From: Beroe ovata
Taxonomy: Eukaryota; Ctenophora; Nuda; Beroida; Beroidae
Length of the DNA: 60,782 nucleotides
Direction: 5' to 3'
Assembly: GCA_946803715.1 (NCBI GenBank)
Contig: CAMPET010000033.1
Coordinates: 82,323-143,104 of the forward strand
Below the pieces are notes generated by a model. It saw only the letters and a program-made list of their open reading frames with translations. It searched no databases and was not told the DNA's origin. Every line of letters starts with the position of its first letter. Positions within the stretch are counted from its first letter, which is position 1. Below are positions 1-10,000 of this stretch, in pieces. The position numbers and the translations under genes are program-made.

Positions 1-965
1 TTTGGGTGGATAAGGGGTTATGGCGGCCTTTAACTTTGGAGCCAATTATCGGATTGAAGTGAAATTTTGGCTGCCAGAGTTTCTAATGGTCCTTGAGCTA
101 TGGTAGAAGTTTCAAGCCAATCAGTCAATCCGTTTGGGAGCTATCCTCAAATGCTCTTTCAAACTGACATGTTTTTGGCGGAAAAGGGGATATGGCGGCT
201 TTTAACTTTGGAACCGATTATCGGACTGACGTGAAATTTTGGCTGTCCGAGTTTCTAATTGTCCTTGAACTATGGTAGAAGTTTCAAGTCAATCGGGCAA
301 TTCGTTCGGGAGCTATCCTCAAATGCTCACTGAAACTGTCATGTTTTAAGCAGGTAAGGGGTTACGGCGGCCCTTAACTTTGGAACCGATTACCGGATTG
401 ACGTGAAATTTTGGCTGTCCGAGTTTCTAATGGTCCTTGAGCTATGGTAAAAGTTTCAAGTCAATCGGTCAATCCGTTTAGGAGCTATCTTCAAACGCTC
501 ACTCAAACTGACTTATTTTGGGTGGATAAGGGGTTATTTTGGTTCTTAACTTGGGAACCAATCATCCGATTGACATCAAATTTTGGCTGTCCGAGTTTCT
601 AATGGTCGTCTAGCGACGGTAGAAGTTTCAAGTCAATCGGCTTATCCGTTTGGGATCTTACCTCAATGCTCACTCCAATTGTCAAGTTTTCCGCAGATAA
701 GGGTTATGTCGGCCTTTTACTTGGGAACCGATTATCGGATTAACATGAAATTTTGGCTGTCCGAGTTTCTAATGGTCCTCTAGCGACAGTAAAAGTTTTA
801 AGCCAATCTGAGGATCCGTTTGGGATCTATCCTCAAATGCTCACTCAAACTTACATGTTTGAAGTGGATAAGGGGTTATGTCGGCCCTTAACTTTGGAAC
901 GGATTATCAGATTGACTTATTTGTCGCTCTACCCTTTTCTAGTGCTTCGTGAGTGTTTTTATGAT
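1..965. repeat. 171-bp tandem satellite, about 5.6 units
   Basis: The block containing AAGGGGTTATGGCGGCC recurs near 12, 183, 357, 528, 698 and 869, a spacing of 170-174 bp. Each unit also carries the phrases GTGAAATTTTGGCTGTCCGA and GTTTCAAGTCAATCGG. Units differ from each other by roughly 5-15 percent. Short reading frames through it are chance frames shared by the units. Diverged single copies lie at 2251-2412, 8170-8310 and (reverse) 39150-39370, so the unit is both tandem and dispersed. Confidence 0.95.
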
Positions 966-1177
966 TATAATTTCAGTTGAACGTTGGCACGATGTTTAAA
1001 AGAGACTACATCCACGTTTTGAGACTCATTTCACCTGTGGAGGAAATTTACACAGGACCCTACTCACCAGGTTATTATTCCTTATTTGGAATAACTGAGG
1101 TTTGTCTTGCGACGTCTACTCCTCCATAAACTTTTTAATATGGGTGCTCTCTAGTCTCTACTGAGTAATATTCCCAG

Positions 1178-2057
1178 AGTCAGTGGAAATGGCGTCTCTC
1201 CCAGACGGAGCTAAGAAGGAAGTGAAGTGTTCCAGTCCACGTCACTTTTGGATGACAGTCGGGGACTTCTTCGAAGGTCAGGTTCCCCTTTAGCAGTTCT
1301 TTAGATAAGAATATGAGAAAGTTGTTTTACCATGCTATTTTGTTTTCATTTACCGCTATTAGCAACTGAATTTTCCCGAATAACGTAGCACAAAAACAAT
1401 TTAACAAAAACAAGGTACATGTTCCTAGAACATATTGTTACTTGAGCTAGGTTCACTATTCCAGAATTCATCAATTACTACCCCACACAAAATTGTGGCA
1501 GATCCGGCTTGTCCTGGTTACTTCATGTGTGAGTGTACGTTTAAGTGTATAATGTATTTTCAGAGTTCACACATCTGGTTGTAAATCACGGTATGGGGAA
1601 TTCGCTGTTACAGCGAGGCAAGACGTGGAGAAAGGAACAGTTCCGTAGTTGGTGGGGAGATGGGAAAGCAGGGGGATACAACTCCGACAAGGTGAGGGAG
1701 AGGGAGGAAGGCGAGCGGGAGGGAGGGGAGAGGGAGAGGGAGAGAGAGGGAGGGAGTGAGAGGGAGAGGGAGGGAGGAGAGAGGAAAAAAGAAGAAAAGG
1801 AGTGAGAGAATGGGGAGGATTGGGAGTGAAGAAGGGAATGTGGGAGTAAGGAGAACGATATAAAGAGGGAGATACTATTTCAGGCAATGTTTATACGGTG
1901 TAATCACCAGTACATTATGGAGGTGCAGGATGAAGACGTTATACTACTCGTAGAACTGACACAGAAGCCACAGTATACGGGGGCTGTGAGCAGTGCTAAC
2001 CCATTTGATGACGGTACCATGCCGGCGTTCAAACGGATTGGCTTCGCTATTCTGGAG
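1178..2057 (+). CDS. Calpain-like protein fragment (domain III), three internal exons
   Basis: Three exons join in frame: about 1178 (or 1184)-1276, 1564-1691 and 1884-2057. Phases agree (1, then 0, then 0). The product reads HFWMTVGDFFEEF, then a Trp/Lys-rich stretch, AGGYNSD, a beta strand ending in VILLVELTQKP and finally IGFAILE. This order (FWM..DF, TAGG-like turn, 'LMQK' strand, 'IGFAIYEV') matches the C2-like beta-sandwich domain III that follows the protease core in calpains, calcium-dependent cytosolic cysteine proteases. The catalytic Cys/His/Asn core should lie upstream but only satellite DNA is present. The next exon should follow 2057 but minisatellite and an N at 2250 intervene. 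So this is a partial gene, either truncated in the genome or cut by misassembly. ATG 1189 is in frame but probably internal. The calpain subtype cannot be told. Confidence 0.72.
1692..1830. repeat. Purine-rich (GGGA/GAGA)n tract
   Basis: An almost pure A/G strand fills the 192-bp intron of the calpain-like gene, beginning just after the GTGAGG donor. Long reading frames on both strands here are low-complexity artefacts. Confidence 0.85.
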
Positions 2058-2103
2058 GTGAGCGGTTTATTTGTGATATGTATTGGTCCATCTCTGACAT
2101 TTA

Positions 2104-2249
2104 GTACTCAAACACCACTCTGTGCTCTAACACCACTCTGCACTCTGACACCACTCTGTACTCTGATACCACTCTGTACTTTGACACCACTTTATACTCT
2201 GACACCACTCTGTACTTTGACACCACTCTGTACTCTGACACCACTCTGC
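2104..2249. repeat. 18-bp minisatellite (TACTCTGACACCACTCTG)
   Basis: About eight imperfect 18-bp units end at the single N at 2250. The TGACACCACT core recurs elsewhere in the window, for example in GPCR intron 2 and at 49455-49545. Confidence 0.9.
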
Positions 2250-2250
2250 N

Positions 2251-2412
2251 GTGGCCACTAACTCGGGAACCGATCATCGGATTGACGTGAAATTTTGGTC
2301 GTCCGAGTTTCTAATTGTCCTTGACGGATGGTAGAAGTGTCAAGTCAATCGGTCTATCCGTTTGGGAGCTATCCCCAAATGCTCACTCAAACTGACATGA
2401 TTTGGGTGGATA
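2251..2412 (+). repeat. Single copy of the 171-bp satellite
   Basis: The sequence from GTGGCCACTAACTCGGG to GATTTGGGTGGATAAG follows one unit of the 1-965 satellite in the same orientation. It starts directly after the N at 2250, so the join may be a scaffolding choice made on repeat sequence. Confidence 0.9.
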
Positions 2413-2635
2413 AGCTGTCACGAGGTGCATATTGAACATTAACAAGGGGGGGGAGGCGGCTAATTACCACTGACTTACCTTGATTTGCATCAGAATCCAT
2501 ATCCAATGTAGTGTTCGCATTTTCCCTGATAATATGTTGTGTAAGATGAGGATCAAAGATATGTACAAAGATGGGAATAGAGATATGATCTGAAAATCCT
2601 CTTATAAGAATCAAGGCCTCCCATTTCCTAACTTC

Positions 2636-2790
2636 CCAATAATAGAGTCTCTAATAGAGTCATCCTAAGACCTAATAGTGTCACTCTAATAGAGACTCTA
2701 ACAGAGTCCCCTAACAGAGCCACTCTAATATGGAGCCACTCAAATATGGAGCCACTCTAATTGAGCCACTCTAATGTGGACTCACTGTAG
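2636..2790. repeat. Degenerate minisatellite (GGAGCCACTCTAATAT)
   Basis: Short units built on CTAATAGAGTC and GAGCCACTCTAAT are repeated about ten times, running up to and just over the stop codon of the minus-strand gene that ends at 2782. The array would lie in its 3' UTR. Confidence 0.8.
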
Positions 2791-4076
2791 ATGATACCTG
2801 CTCGTCTGTCCAGTGCTCTGTTTCAGAGGCGGCTCCACAGGACCGGTTGATCGCCCATGCTGGGGAACCTCTGTGTATGACGGATGTACATTTGACGGGA
2901 GAGATGCAGCTTTCACTGCCTCATTGGTTATTTTGACAGGGACGGCGATGAGATGCCCACTCTTGAAAGGAGATGTCTGCCTTGGCAGGACAAGTCTCTG
3001 ATGTGTAGTTTTGGGTGGATCGTCAGCTGAGTCGGAGTGGTTGGGCGCAGCACTGTTTGTTATTTTCAAGGGAGGGATAATGAGGGGAGCATGCGGTTTG
3101 TTGATGTTCATCACTTCTTCAGCCTCTTGGAGAACAGCATTTGATTTCTGGAGTAGGCCAGCAGGATCGAATAACATGGTTCCTTCATCAGCACCCTCAT
3201 CTGTTAATGTCCTCGCACGTTTTGACTGGGGTACAGGAGACTTATTAGCACGATCTGATGGTGGACTCTTTCTCAAGTGACGCTCGGGACTTTTTTGACT
3301 TGACTCCTTCGGAGGTTCAGAACTTTTTTGCGACGATTTTCTGTGAAATGAGAGGTCAGATGCTCCCTGCAAGTCGTCAGAGTCGTAACTTGTGTCAGAG
3401 TTATCCTCATTCCCGCTCAAGCTACTGTCACATCCAAAGCCTTTATCTCTTTTGGTATCTGTGGGGACTATCGATGAATCATTTTGACGTTCCTCCTCAC
3501 TCGTTTTCTCCACTCTTGGGTGGGATTCCGCTGTCTCCCTGAAAGTATAGGGTATTAGGGTTTAGACTGGATTTTCAACAAGCAATCAAGCAAAACATGA
3601 ACACATTTACTTGAGTCTATAGTACTTACACATCACCCTCACTTCTGTGATGATCTTTTTCAACAGCTGATGATGACTCAATTTCAGCTTGAACCTTGCC
3701 GTCGTGTATTGGTGACAAAGAGTGGTCCATTGGCTCATCTTCAGCCCGATCTTGATCAGACTCATTAACTTCGCTCAAATTTGTGTCAAGAAGCTTGTCT
3801 AGAAGAGGGCTCACTTGAGAAACTGAAATATTGGTGACCTTTAATGAAGAACAATAATATGAGAATCTTTCTTCAATGAATTGGTGATAACATCAACATA
3901 ATCTCGATCTCTTGAGTTCAACTCACCTATCAAAGCTAACTTCCTGGTGTTACTCAGCAGAAAAAGAAGGAATTCCTCATTAGATTCAAATTTGAGTTCT
4001 GTCTTCTGTTTGATGAAAATCCTTGATACATGGACAGACCTTGTTAACACATGTGTTCCCATCACTCCATCTGCCT
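2782..4076 (-). CDS. Unrecognised acidic/serine-rich protein, C-terminal exons
   Basis: Three minus-strand exons join in frame: 4076-3927, 3822-3630 and 3538-2782 (stop), with introns of 104 and 91 bp and standard splice signals. The first exon encodes a folded-looking stretch (FIKQKTELKF, EEFLLFLLSNTRKLALI). The rest is disordered, acidic and Ser/Lys/Pro-rich with many SP and KSP sites and a basic SKRAR run that could be a nuclear signal. I do not recognise the family. A nuclear regulatory protein would fit the composition, but that is inference. An acceptor (ACTCACAG) precedes 4076, so an upstream exon is expected. METTL6 and DTWD2 occupy the upstream DNA on the same strand, so they would lie inside an intron, or the first exon is short and untranslated and translation starts at ATG 4062. 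Confidence 0.65.
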
Positions 4077-4196
4077 CTGTGAGTATTGCATGAGAAGCTG
4101 TACTTCAAAGACACGAAACTTAAAACTTGAAGTCAAGAGACAAAAAGTGACAATATATCAAACACCAAAATCTTGAATGAAACTTTTATTCACTAT

Positions 4197-4985
4197 TCAA
4201 ATTGGTTTTCTAAAGGAAGATTGAATGAATACCCTCTGAACAGACAAGTTTTCTTTTTTATTAACAGTCTCTTTAGACTCATATCTATTATAAACAACTT
4301 CAAAACCAGAGTCACTAAACAGTTTGTGTGTTTGCTCTGTACTGAAATAATATGCCCTTGTTCCATCTTGACGTTTGTAGAATTGTGATTGAATCTTATG
4401 CCCTGGTTTGAATCGAAACATAGCATGATCATATAGTCCATAGTCTCGAAATAGGAGAATCCCACCAGGTTTCAGGACTTTGAAAACATTTTTCAGAGAT
4501 TTCAGCATTTTCTCTGGTGTGATAGCTGATAATACAAAAATAAGAGTCGCTATGTCGACAGAATCAGGATTTAGGATTGCAGATAAGTCATCTGCTGTAA
4601 TGTCAAATTGGAAACAATTTATTTTCTGAGTCTGATATCGTGCATCTTCTTTCAAGAATTCAACTGCACGTGGTGAGAGGTCACAACCATGAAAGAATAT
4701 GTTAGGACATTCTTCAGTAAGAGGGAAAATGGTGTTTCCCACTCCACAACCAACTTCAAAGACTGTCCCACCTGAGTTATTCAGTTCAATTATTTCAGGG
4801 AATTCTTTGGTAAGCCATCTTCTATCTTTAAAGAAATGAGTAGAGTTTCTTTTGTAGAATAAATCCCAATTCTTTCTTGCTTCTTCTTCTAGCTTATTTC
4901 TTTGAAAGTCTCCCATGTCATTTTCGGTAGACAGTCTCTGTAGCTCTTCTGGAGTAACTTTATGAGGGTTGCATTGTGGATCCAT
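4197..4985 (-). CDS. METTL6: METTL6-type tRNA(Ser) 3-methylcytidine methyltransferase
   Basis: This is an intronless 262-residue frame. METTL6 methylates C32 of serine tRNAs using S-adenosylmethionine. Diagnostic segments are KNWDLFYKRNSTHFFKDR near residue 40, the SAM-binding motif FEVGCGVGN near 75, the acidic post-I loop GCDLSPRAVEFL near 100, IFVLSAI near 145, KPGGILLFRDYGLYD near 170 and the C-terminal RETVNKKE-like block (here KETVNKKE). The first and last of these point to METTL6 rather than METTL2 or METTL8. Length matches the family (about 260-290 aa). An AATAAA signal on the minus strand lies about 8 bp past the stop, giving a tiny 3' UTR. DTWD2 lies 161 bp upstream on the same strand. 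Lack of introns contrasts with LRP2BP and UCKL1; a retrocopy origin is possible but the frame is intact. Confidence 0.95.
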   Translation of the reverse strand: MDPQCNPHKVTPEELQRLSTENDMGDFQRNKLEEEARKNWDLFYKRNSTHFFKDRRWLTKEFPEIIELNNSGGTVFEVGCGVGNTIFPLTEECPNIFFHGCDLSPRAVEFLKEDARYQTQKINCFQFDITADDLSAILNPDSVDIATLIFVLSAITPEKMLKSLKNVFKVLKPGGILLFRDYGLYDHAMFRFKPGHKIQSQFYKRQDGTRAYYFSTEQTHKLFSDSGFEVVYNRYESKETVNKKENLSVQRVFIQSSFRKPI

Positions 4986-5146
4986 CCTGCCTTCTCACCA
5001 ATGATATCAGGAAATTAAGTTTCTCATAAACCCTATCTCAGATATTTGGACCTAGTTGATGAATATTAAGAAATCTATTAAAAATATTGAAAGGGATAAA
5101 AACAGGTACTATGTAACAATACTAAGATGCTGATTTCAAGGGAATG

Positions 5147-5890
5147 TTAAAATTGGTCATAATCAAAATTATGTATCTTAGGTGCCACTGTCAAAGTCTG
5201 AGATCCATTCTTTAGCTCCTCTTTCCTCAATAATCTTGCCTCTGCTTGGGTGCTATGAGCACATGCACCATATTTAAACTGAATACGAACCATTTCTTTG
5301 AGAGGAAAAATTAGTCTTTCTACCAAACCTTCACTGTTTTCCATTTCTTGAAGTGCATAGGCAACTGATTCCAAAGTACTTAAATGAAAATTGGTTGGCT
5401 GTGTGCGAATCAAATATACACTTCTTTGAGGAGTATTGAGCATGATCTTTGGAAGAGAGTGCAACAACTCATTCTTCCTGTACATACGACGAGCTTGGGG
5501 CCATGTTCCATCTAAGCATACCAACATATCATAATCACCAGGTTCAACTTCATTACACTTTGTAGCACCTTCACATGGGAAAAGTAAGACTGATTTATCT
5601 GATAACTGTGCTTTGAGATTTTTAAATCTTTTGCCAACAATAACAGTGCACTTTCCCTCAGGTAAACCAGATTTCAGTAAAGGCACCGTTCTTAACTTTC
5701 TATTTTGCTCAGCAGGATGTTGCAAAACAAGAACATGTGTTTTCACTGTGGAATCTCTATGAATGTACTTGCAAACACAGACACTTATAGGTCTAGCACA
5801 GTGCATACATGTAACCCTTCCTGGAAAAGCATCACCAACAGCTGAGTCTTCAACTAGTTGAGGCAATTCATCAAATAAGATATCATCCAT
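5147..5890 (-). CDS. DTWD2: DTWD2-type tRNA-uridine aminocarboxypropyltransferase
   Basis: This is an intronless 247-residue frame starting at ATG 5890. DTW-domain enzymes transfer the 3-amino-3-carboxypropyl group from S-adenosylmethionine to uridine in the tRNA D-loop (acp3U). The N-terminal cysteine cluster CMHCARPISVCVC (residues about 28-40) is the zinc-binding knuckle. HPAEQNRKLRTVPLL follows near 58. The name-giving motif is DGTWPQARRM near residue 127, and LIRTQPTN with LSTLESVAYAL near 160-175 completes the fold. The HPAE and QPTN/STLE blocks fit DTWD2 better than DTWD1. The protein is somewhat shorter than human DTWD2, mainly at the N-terminus. The same-strand partner 161 bp downstream is METTL6, another tRNA modifier. 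The upstream spacer is shared with plus-strand LRP2BP. Confidence 0.93.
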   Translation of the reverse strand: MDDILFDELPQLVEDSAVGDAFPGRVTCMHCARPISVCVCKYIHRDSTVKTHVLVLQHPAEQNRKLRTVPLLKSGLPEGKCTVIVGKRFKNLKAQLSDKSVLLFPCEGATKCNEVEPGDYDMLVCLDGTWPQARRMYRKNELLHSLPKIMLNTPQRSVYLIRTQPTNFHLSTLESVAYALQEMENSEGLVERLIFPLKEMVRIQFKYGACAHSTQAEARLLRKEELKNGSQTLTVAPKIHNFDYDQF

Positions 5891-7047
5891 TCAATCAATG
5901 TTCAGCAGTCCCTTCAGCTGTTCATTCTGAACTTCTCAATCATTAGGTTTGAGTTATCAAATCTTGCAAAACTCCCACTATAACATGAGGTATCAAAGCA
6001 GTCCTAAAGAAATATACATCAATTAATTAAATGTTCCAATTCATCTGAAACATCAAGCATTCGTGATTCGGACATCTTTTCCATAATAGTATACACACAA
6101 AAGTGTCCATGTTATTGGTCACATGGATACAACTCAAACTCAAAGCTTTAGCAGGATCGATTTCGTGGCTTTCAGTTGAAGTACATTCGCATTTATATTT
6201 AATATCATTTGCCTTCATCATTACATTTACTAATGAAACACCAGTCGATCTTGTATCTGTCACGGAGCTATTAAGCTAAGCTATTTTAGATTTCACGCGG
6301 CTCATAGTAACGAGAAACATTGCATGATCGATGATGTACGCGCCGCGTAAAATTATATTTAATGAATATGAATTTTGTCAATTATTACTTGACCTGTTAA
6401 TTGCGCGCGCGCCTTCATGGAAGACCAAAACAGGTCTTCCATGAAAGCGCGCGCGACGCACGCGGGAAACAGAAGTCAAATAAAATCTGACACAATGAAT
6501 TTCAATGCGCGCGGTTAGTAATAACGGCAGCGCGGCGCGAGCGCGGGATTCACAAAAAGTAAAACCTCGCGTCGTACACGTCACTACATATTGGCATGGT
6601 ACATATTCTATAATCTATATTCGTTGGGCGCGGCCTTGGTTATGCTAGCTATATTGAATTATATTGAGTGCACGGCGCGGCGCGCTTGCAATGAGCATAA
6701 ATATTCCAGTATCAATAGATATACATTTTTTCAAATTTTCACTGCCAACTGCACTACATCACAGCCAATTATTTGAAACTCCATTTTGGTTCTTTTGACT
6801 CTTACCCAATAATAATATCGATTCAATTAAAAACAAATGCAAAATGGCATTTGAATTCAATTTGAAGCCACATTTGGCACGTTTTGCACTGTGCAGATGT
6901 GAGAAATTATTGCTGATGGATGTTTATCATTTATGATCATTACTTCAATAATCAGCTTTTGAGAATGAATCTTCTTTCGAAATAATCACTTTTGCACATA
7001 ATAATTGGTAATTCATTACAACAATCATTACTTTGCACATCAAGGCC
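5891..7047. promoter_or_regulatory. Divergent intergenic spacer between DTWD2 and LRP2BP
   Basis: The 1.16-kb spacer separates two genes transcribed away from each other, so it should hold both promoters. Its centre (about 6340-6690) is rich in CGCG, unlike the A+T-rich surroundings, and contains the palindromic element at 6376-6492. Individual transcription-factor sites are not assigned. Confidence 0.5.
6376..6492. mobile_element. Palindromic GC-rich MITE-like element, copy 1
   Basis: The ends are TGTCAATTATTACTTGACC and, reverse-complemented, TGTCAGATTTTATTTGAC. Inside, TTCATGGAAGACC and GGTCTTCCATGAA flank the loop AAAACA, extended by GCGCGCGC on both sides, so most of the 117 bp can fold on itself. 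The 10-bp flanks ATATGAATTT and CAATGAATTT share eight bases, as expected of a target duplication of 8-10 bp. Related copies are at 45381-45513 and 45046-45326. No coding capacity. The superfamily is not assigned; 8-10 bp duplications occur in hAT and Mutator-like elements. Confidence 0.7.
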
Positions 7048-10000
7048 ATGGCTGAAGTTGAAATGCCAATGACTTTGAGTCCCATGAAGACACAAACCTT
7101 ACCTGAAACAGTTCCAGAAGAGGCAAATTTCATGGTTCAGGTTTCTTTTATAATAATCTCAGACTCTAAGAGTCATTATAGATGCTCAGATGCGCCATCA
7201 TGTAAATAACTATCAAATTCATTATTTGTCAATCCTCAGAAGCAGTGGTGCAAATCCGTGTTTTGATTGGGGGGTATAATTCGTTCTCAGGGGCATATTT
7301 TTGACTTTTTCTAAAATTGGGGGGGATGGTAGTGAAAGTTGTTAATTAGATAATTGTCAATTGAGTTATGATTGAAAATGACCGTTTACATGAAGTTGAA
7401 CTCATGGGACACATCATACATGAATTTGCTTTGGCAACTTGACACCCTGTCACCTTCCCTTCTCTATCAGAACTGGCAAGTGGTCACTGGACCCATGATA
7501 GCGTGATGGCTTATGACAAATAATAATCTCTGTTCAATAATGAGAGCAGAAGTGTATCATTTCAATAACATTGAATAAGGTGCTTATGCAAACACAGCGG
7601 AATTTAGCATATCCTGATGGTAGAGATGGTTGGAATTTTGGAGGGGATGATATTTATAATTATTGGAGGGGATGGCACCAAATTATTGGGGGGATATATC
7701 CCCCCATCCCCCCCTGGATTTGCACCACTGCTCAGAAGCCAGATAATTTGGATAAAGAATCCTTTGGTAAAGTGAAAGAGCTAGCAGAGCAAGGTCACAC
7801 AAAGAGTCAATTCAAGTTAGTGAAATCAATGAACAAGAAAGGGATCTACTTATTCCTCAAATGACCAAGAATGATTACCTTTTGCCCCTTTCAGGCTTGG
7901 TATGTATTGCACACATCAAGGTGAATACAGTGAAGCACTGATGTGGTTTGAAAGAGCTAGCAGTATGGGAGATGTGCAGGCTCTCTTTCAGCTGAGCATT
8001 ATGCATTATGATGGAATTGGCACTCTTCCTAACTTGGTTTGTGCACTAAAAGTTTTATTTTTGTTGATATAGAGGATGATAATTTTATATCCCTTCAACC
8101 AGAATTAAATGAATTAGGGTAAGGGTAGTGGTTTCAATTACAATAATTCCCACCATACCTTAACGACTATTAGGGACTTGGAAAACCATTTCATGTCAAT
8201 CTGATAGTCGGTTCTTATCTGTCCTAAAGTGGTAAAATAGAGTGAGAATGTGAGGATAGCTCCCAAAAGGATAGACCAATTGACTTGAAATCAATATTGA
8301 AACTACTAATTATGAATATTACGATGGCATGAAGTGGGAGGTATTATTAGAAATTGCTGACGTTTTTCCTCTTATCTGACTGTTCTGGTAAATCTACACC
8401 CACCCTGAAAAGACAAGGAAGTACGTGGGCTAAAGATAATGTTATCTCCTGAGTTCCGTTGAATATTGCATGTTCATGAAATTTCATTCCATTGCGGCAT
8501 GAGTTACATGTTTTGCTAAAGGCAGTACTATCTTTCTGATTTCATCGTCAACATCTGTTCCACTTTGTAACTTGACATAATATTTGAACAGTTATTCCCT
8601 ACATATCTTTTGCTTTTATACAGCCCTTCGGCCGCTATGTGTCCAAAACTGGTTGCCCTTACTGTGTTTCACTTAATTTCACATGCTCTTTTGTTTCAGA
8701 CTAAAGGAGTAGAGATGCTGAAAGAAGTGGCAAGCACAACGAATCCTGTGTTCCAGTTCCTCATACCTCATGCCCAGTTTAACCTCGGCATGGCCGCGTT
8801 CATGGTAAGATATACAATGCTAATCCACCCAACGTTTTAATGACGATTTTACTGTACATGTCATCTGTGCTCACTCAATTCGAGGTTGATCTTTAGTTTC
8901 CCATATGCCGCATATACAATGTCCACATGGGAATGATTTGTTGAAATCTCTGCGTTAGTTCGACAAATCCCTTGCTGTAACAGCGATTAAACCATTTATA
9001 GTGTCCTTTCCTTGTAGTACCATGCCTTGTAATACCTTACTGTTTCCTGGATAACTGTACTCTATAATAACATGCAACTTCCCGAACAAAGACAGTGTTG
9101 TGTTGTATTTTGTTATCATCATGTTTACAGGGCTACGGCATGAAGCAGAGTGACTTGATAGCTGAGACGTACTGGCTCTTGGCGGCGAAGGAAGGCGACC
9201 CAGACGGCAGTATAGCCGCGCAATCCCAGCTCGGGATGTTCTACACACGGCGTGATACAAAGGACACGAAAAAGGCGTTCTACTGGCACTACTTCGCAGC
9301 GGAGAATGGCAGTCTGGAAAGTAAAGGTGGGATAATTCTCCTTAGTTGGTGACCATATTTATTATTATTTTGATTGACCCTATTATCACTGTGATATGTG
9401 GTCTATAGAAGCTTGGTATGAAAAGAGAGTGAATAGCCTTGGTGGTTGGGTAGACGTGTGTATGAATAGATATCACATGCTATTTTATAATAACACGAGT
9501 TAATGTTACAGTCAATAACCCTCATACACATATATGTTCTCCATTTGTAGTATTCAATGTGAGTCACATGCAGGATGCTTGTGAACATTATACACTGTAA
9601 AGTGTACACGGTACTACTTGTGCCAACTATCACATGGAATGAATTATGGCATTCATTATGATTGAATGGCCATTTCCTTTACGGTGACTGGTTAGGTCGC
9701 CCATATTGCCCGGTTTCCTCATGAATCTGCGTTCAGACGATCAGATTCCCCCATTTCCCTCTACAAATCTGACATTCTCACAGGTGCGCTGGGTGTGATG
9801 TACTATCACGGAATTGGCACGGCTCCAGATCGCGAGCTGGCATTCAAGTGTCTGTGTGAGGCAAGCGAGAAGGGATCACTCTACGCCCAGGGGAACCTTG
9901 TGGTCTACTACTTTGAGAGTAGGCTGTTTACCAGAGCTGCGCATTGCGCGTGGAGGTACGGAATATTCCACACTTTCAAATATGATGATTCTCCCTTTTT

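Noticed and set aside
583-980. Repeated MAVRVSNG frames
   Set aside because: They are the same stretch of the 171-bp satellite read twice from a TTG codon; no conserved frame across units.
1567-1887. Pro/Ser-rich minus-strand frame
   Set aside because: It is the complement of the purine-rich intron and of calpain exon 2.
6027-6263. Minus-strand frame upstream of DTWD2, possible first exon for the gene at 2782-4076
   Set aside because: It has no good donor in the required phase; the only fitting one is a weak GTTTGA.
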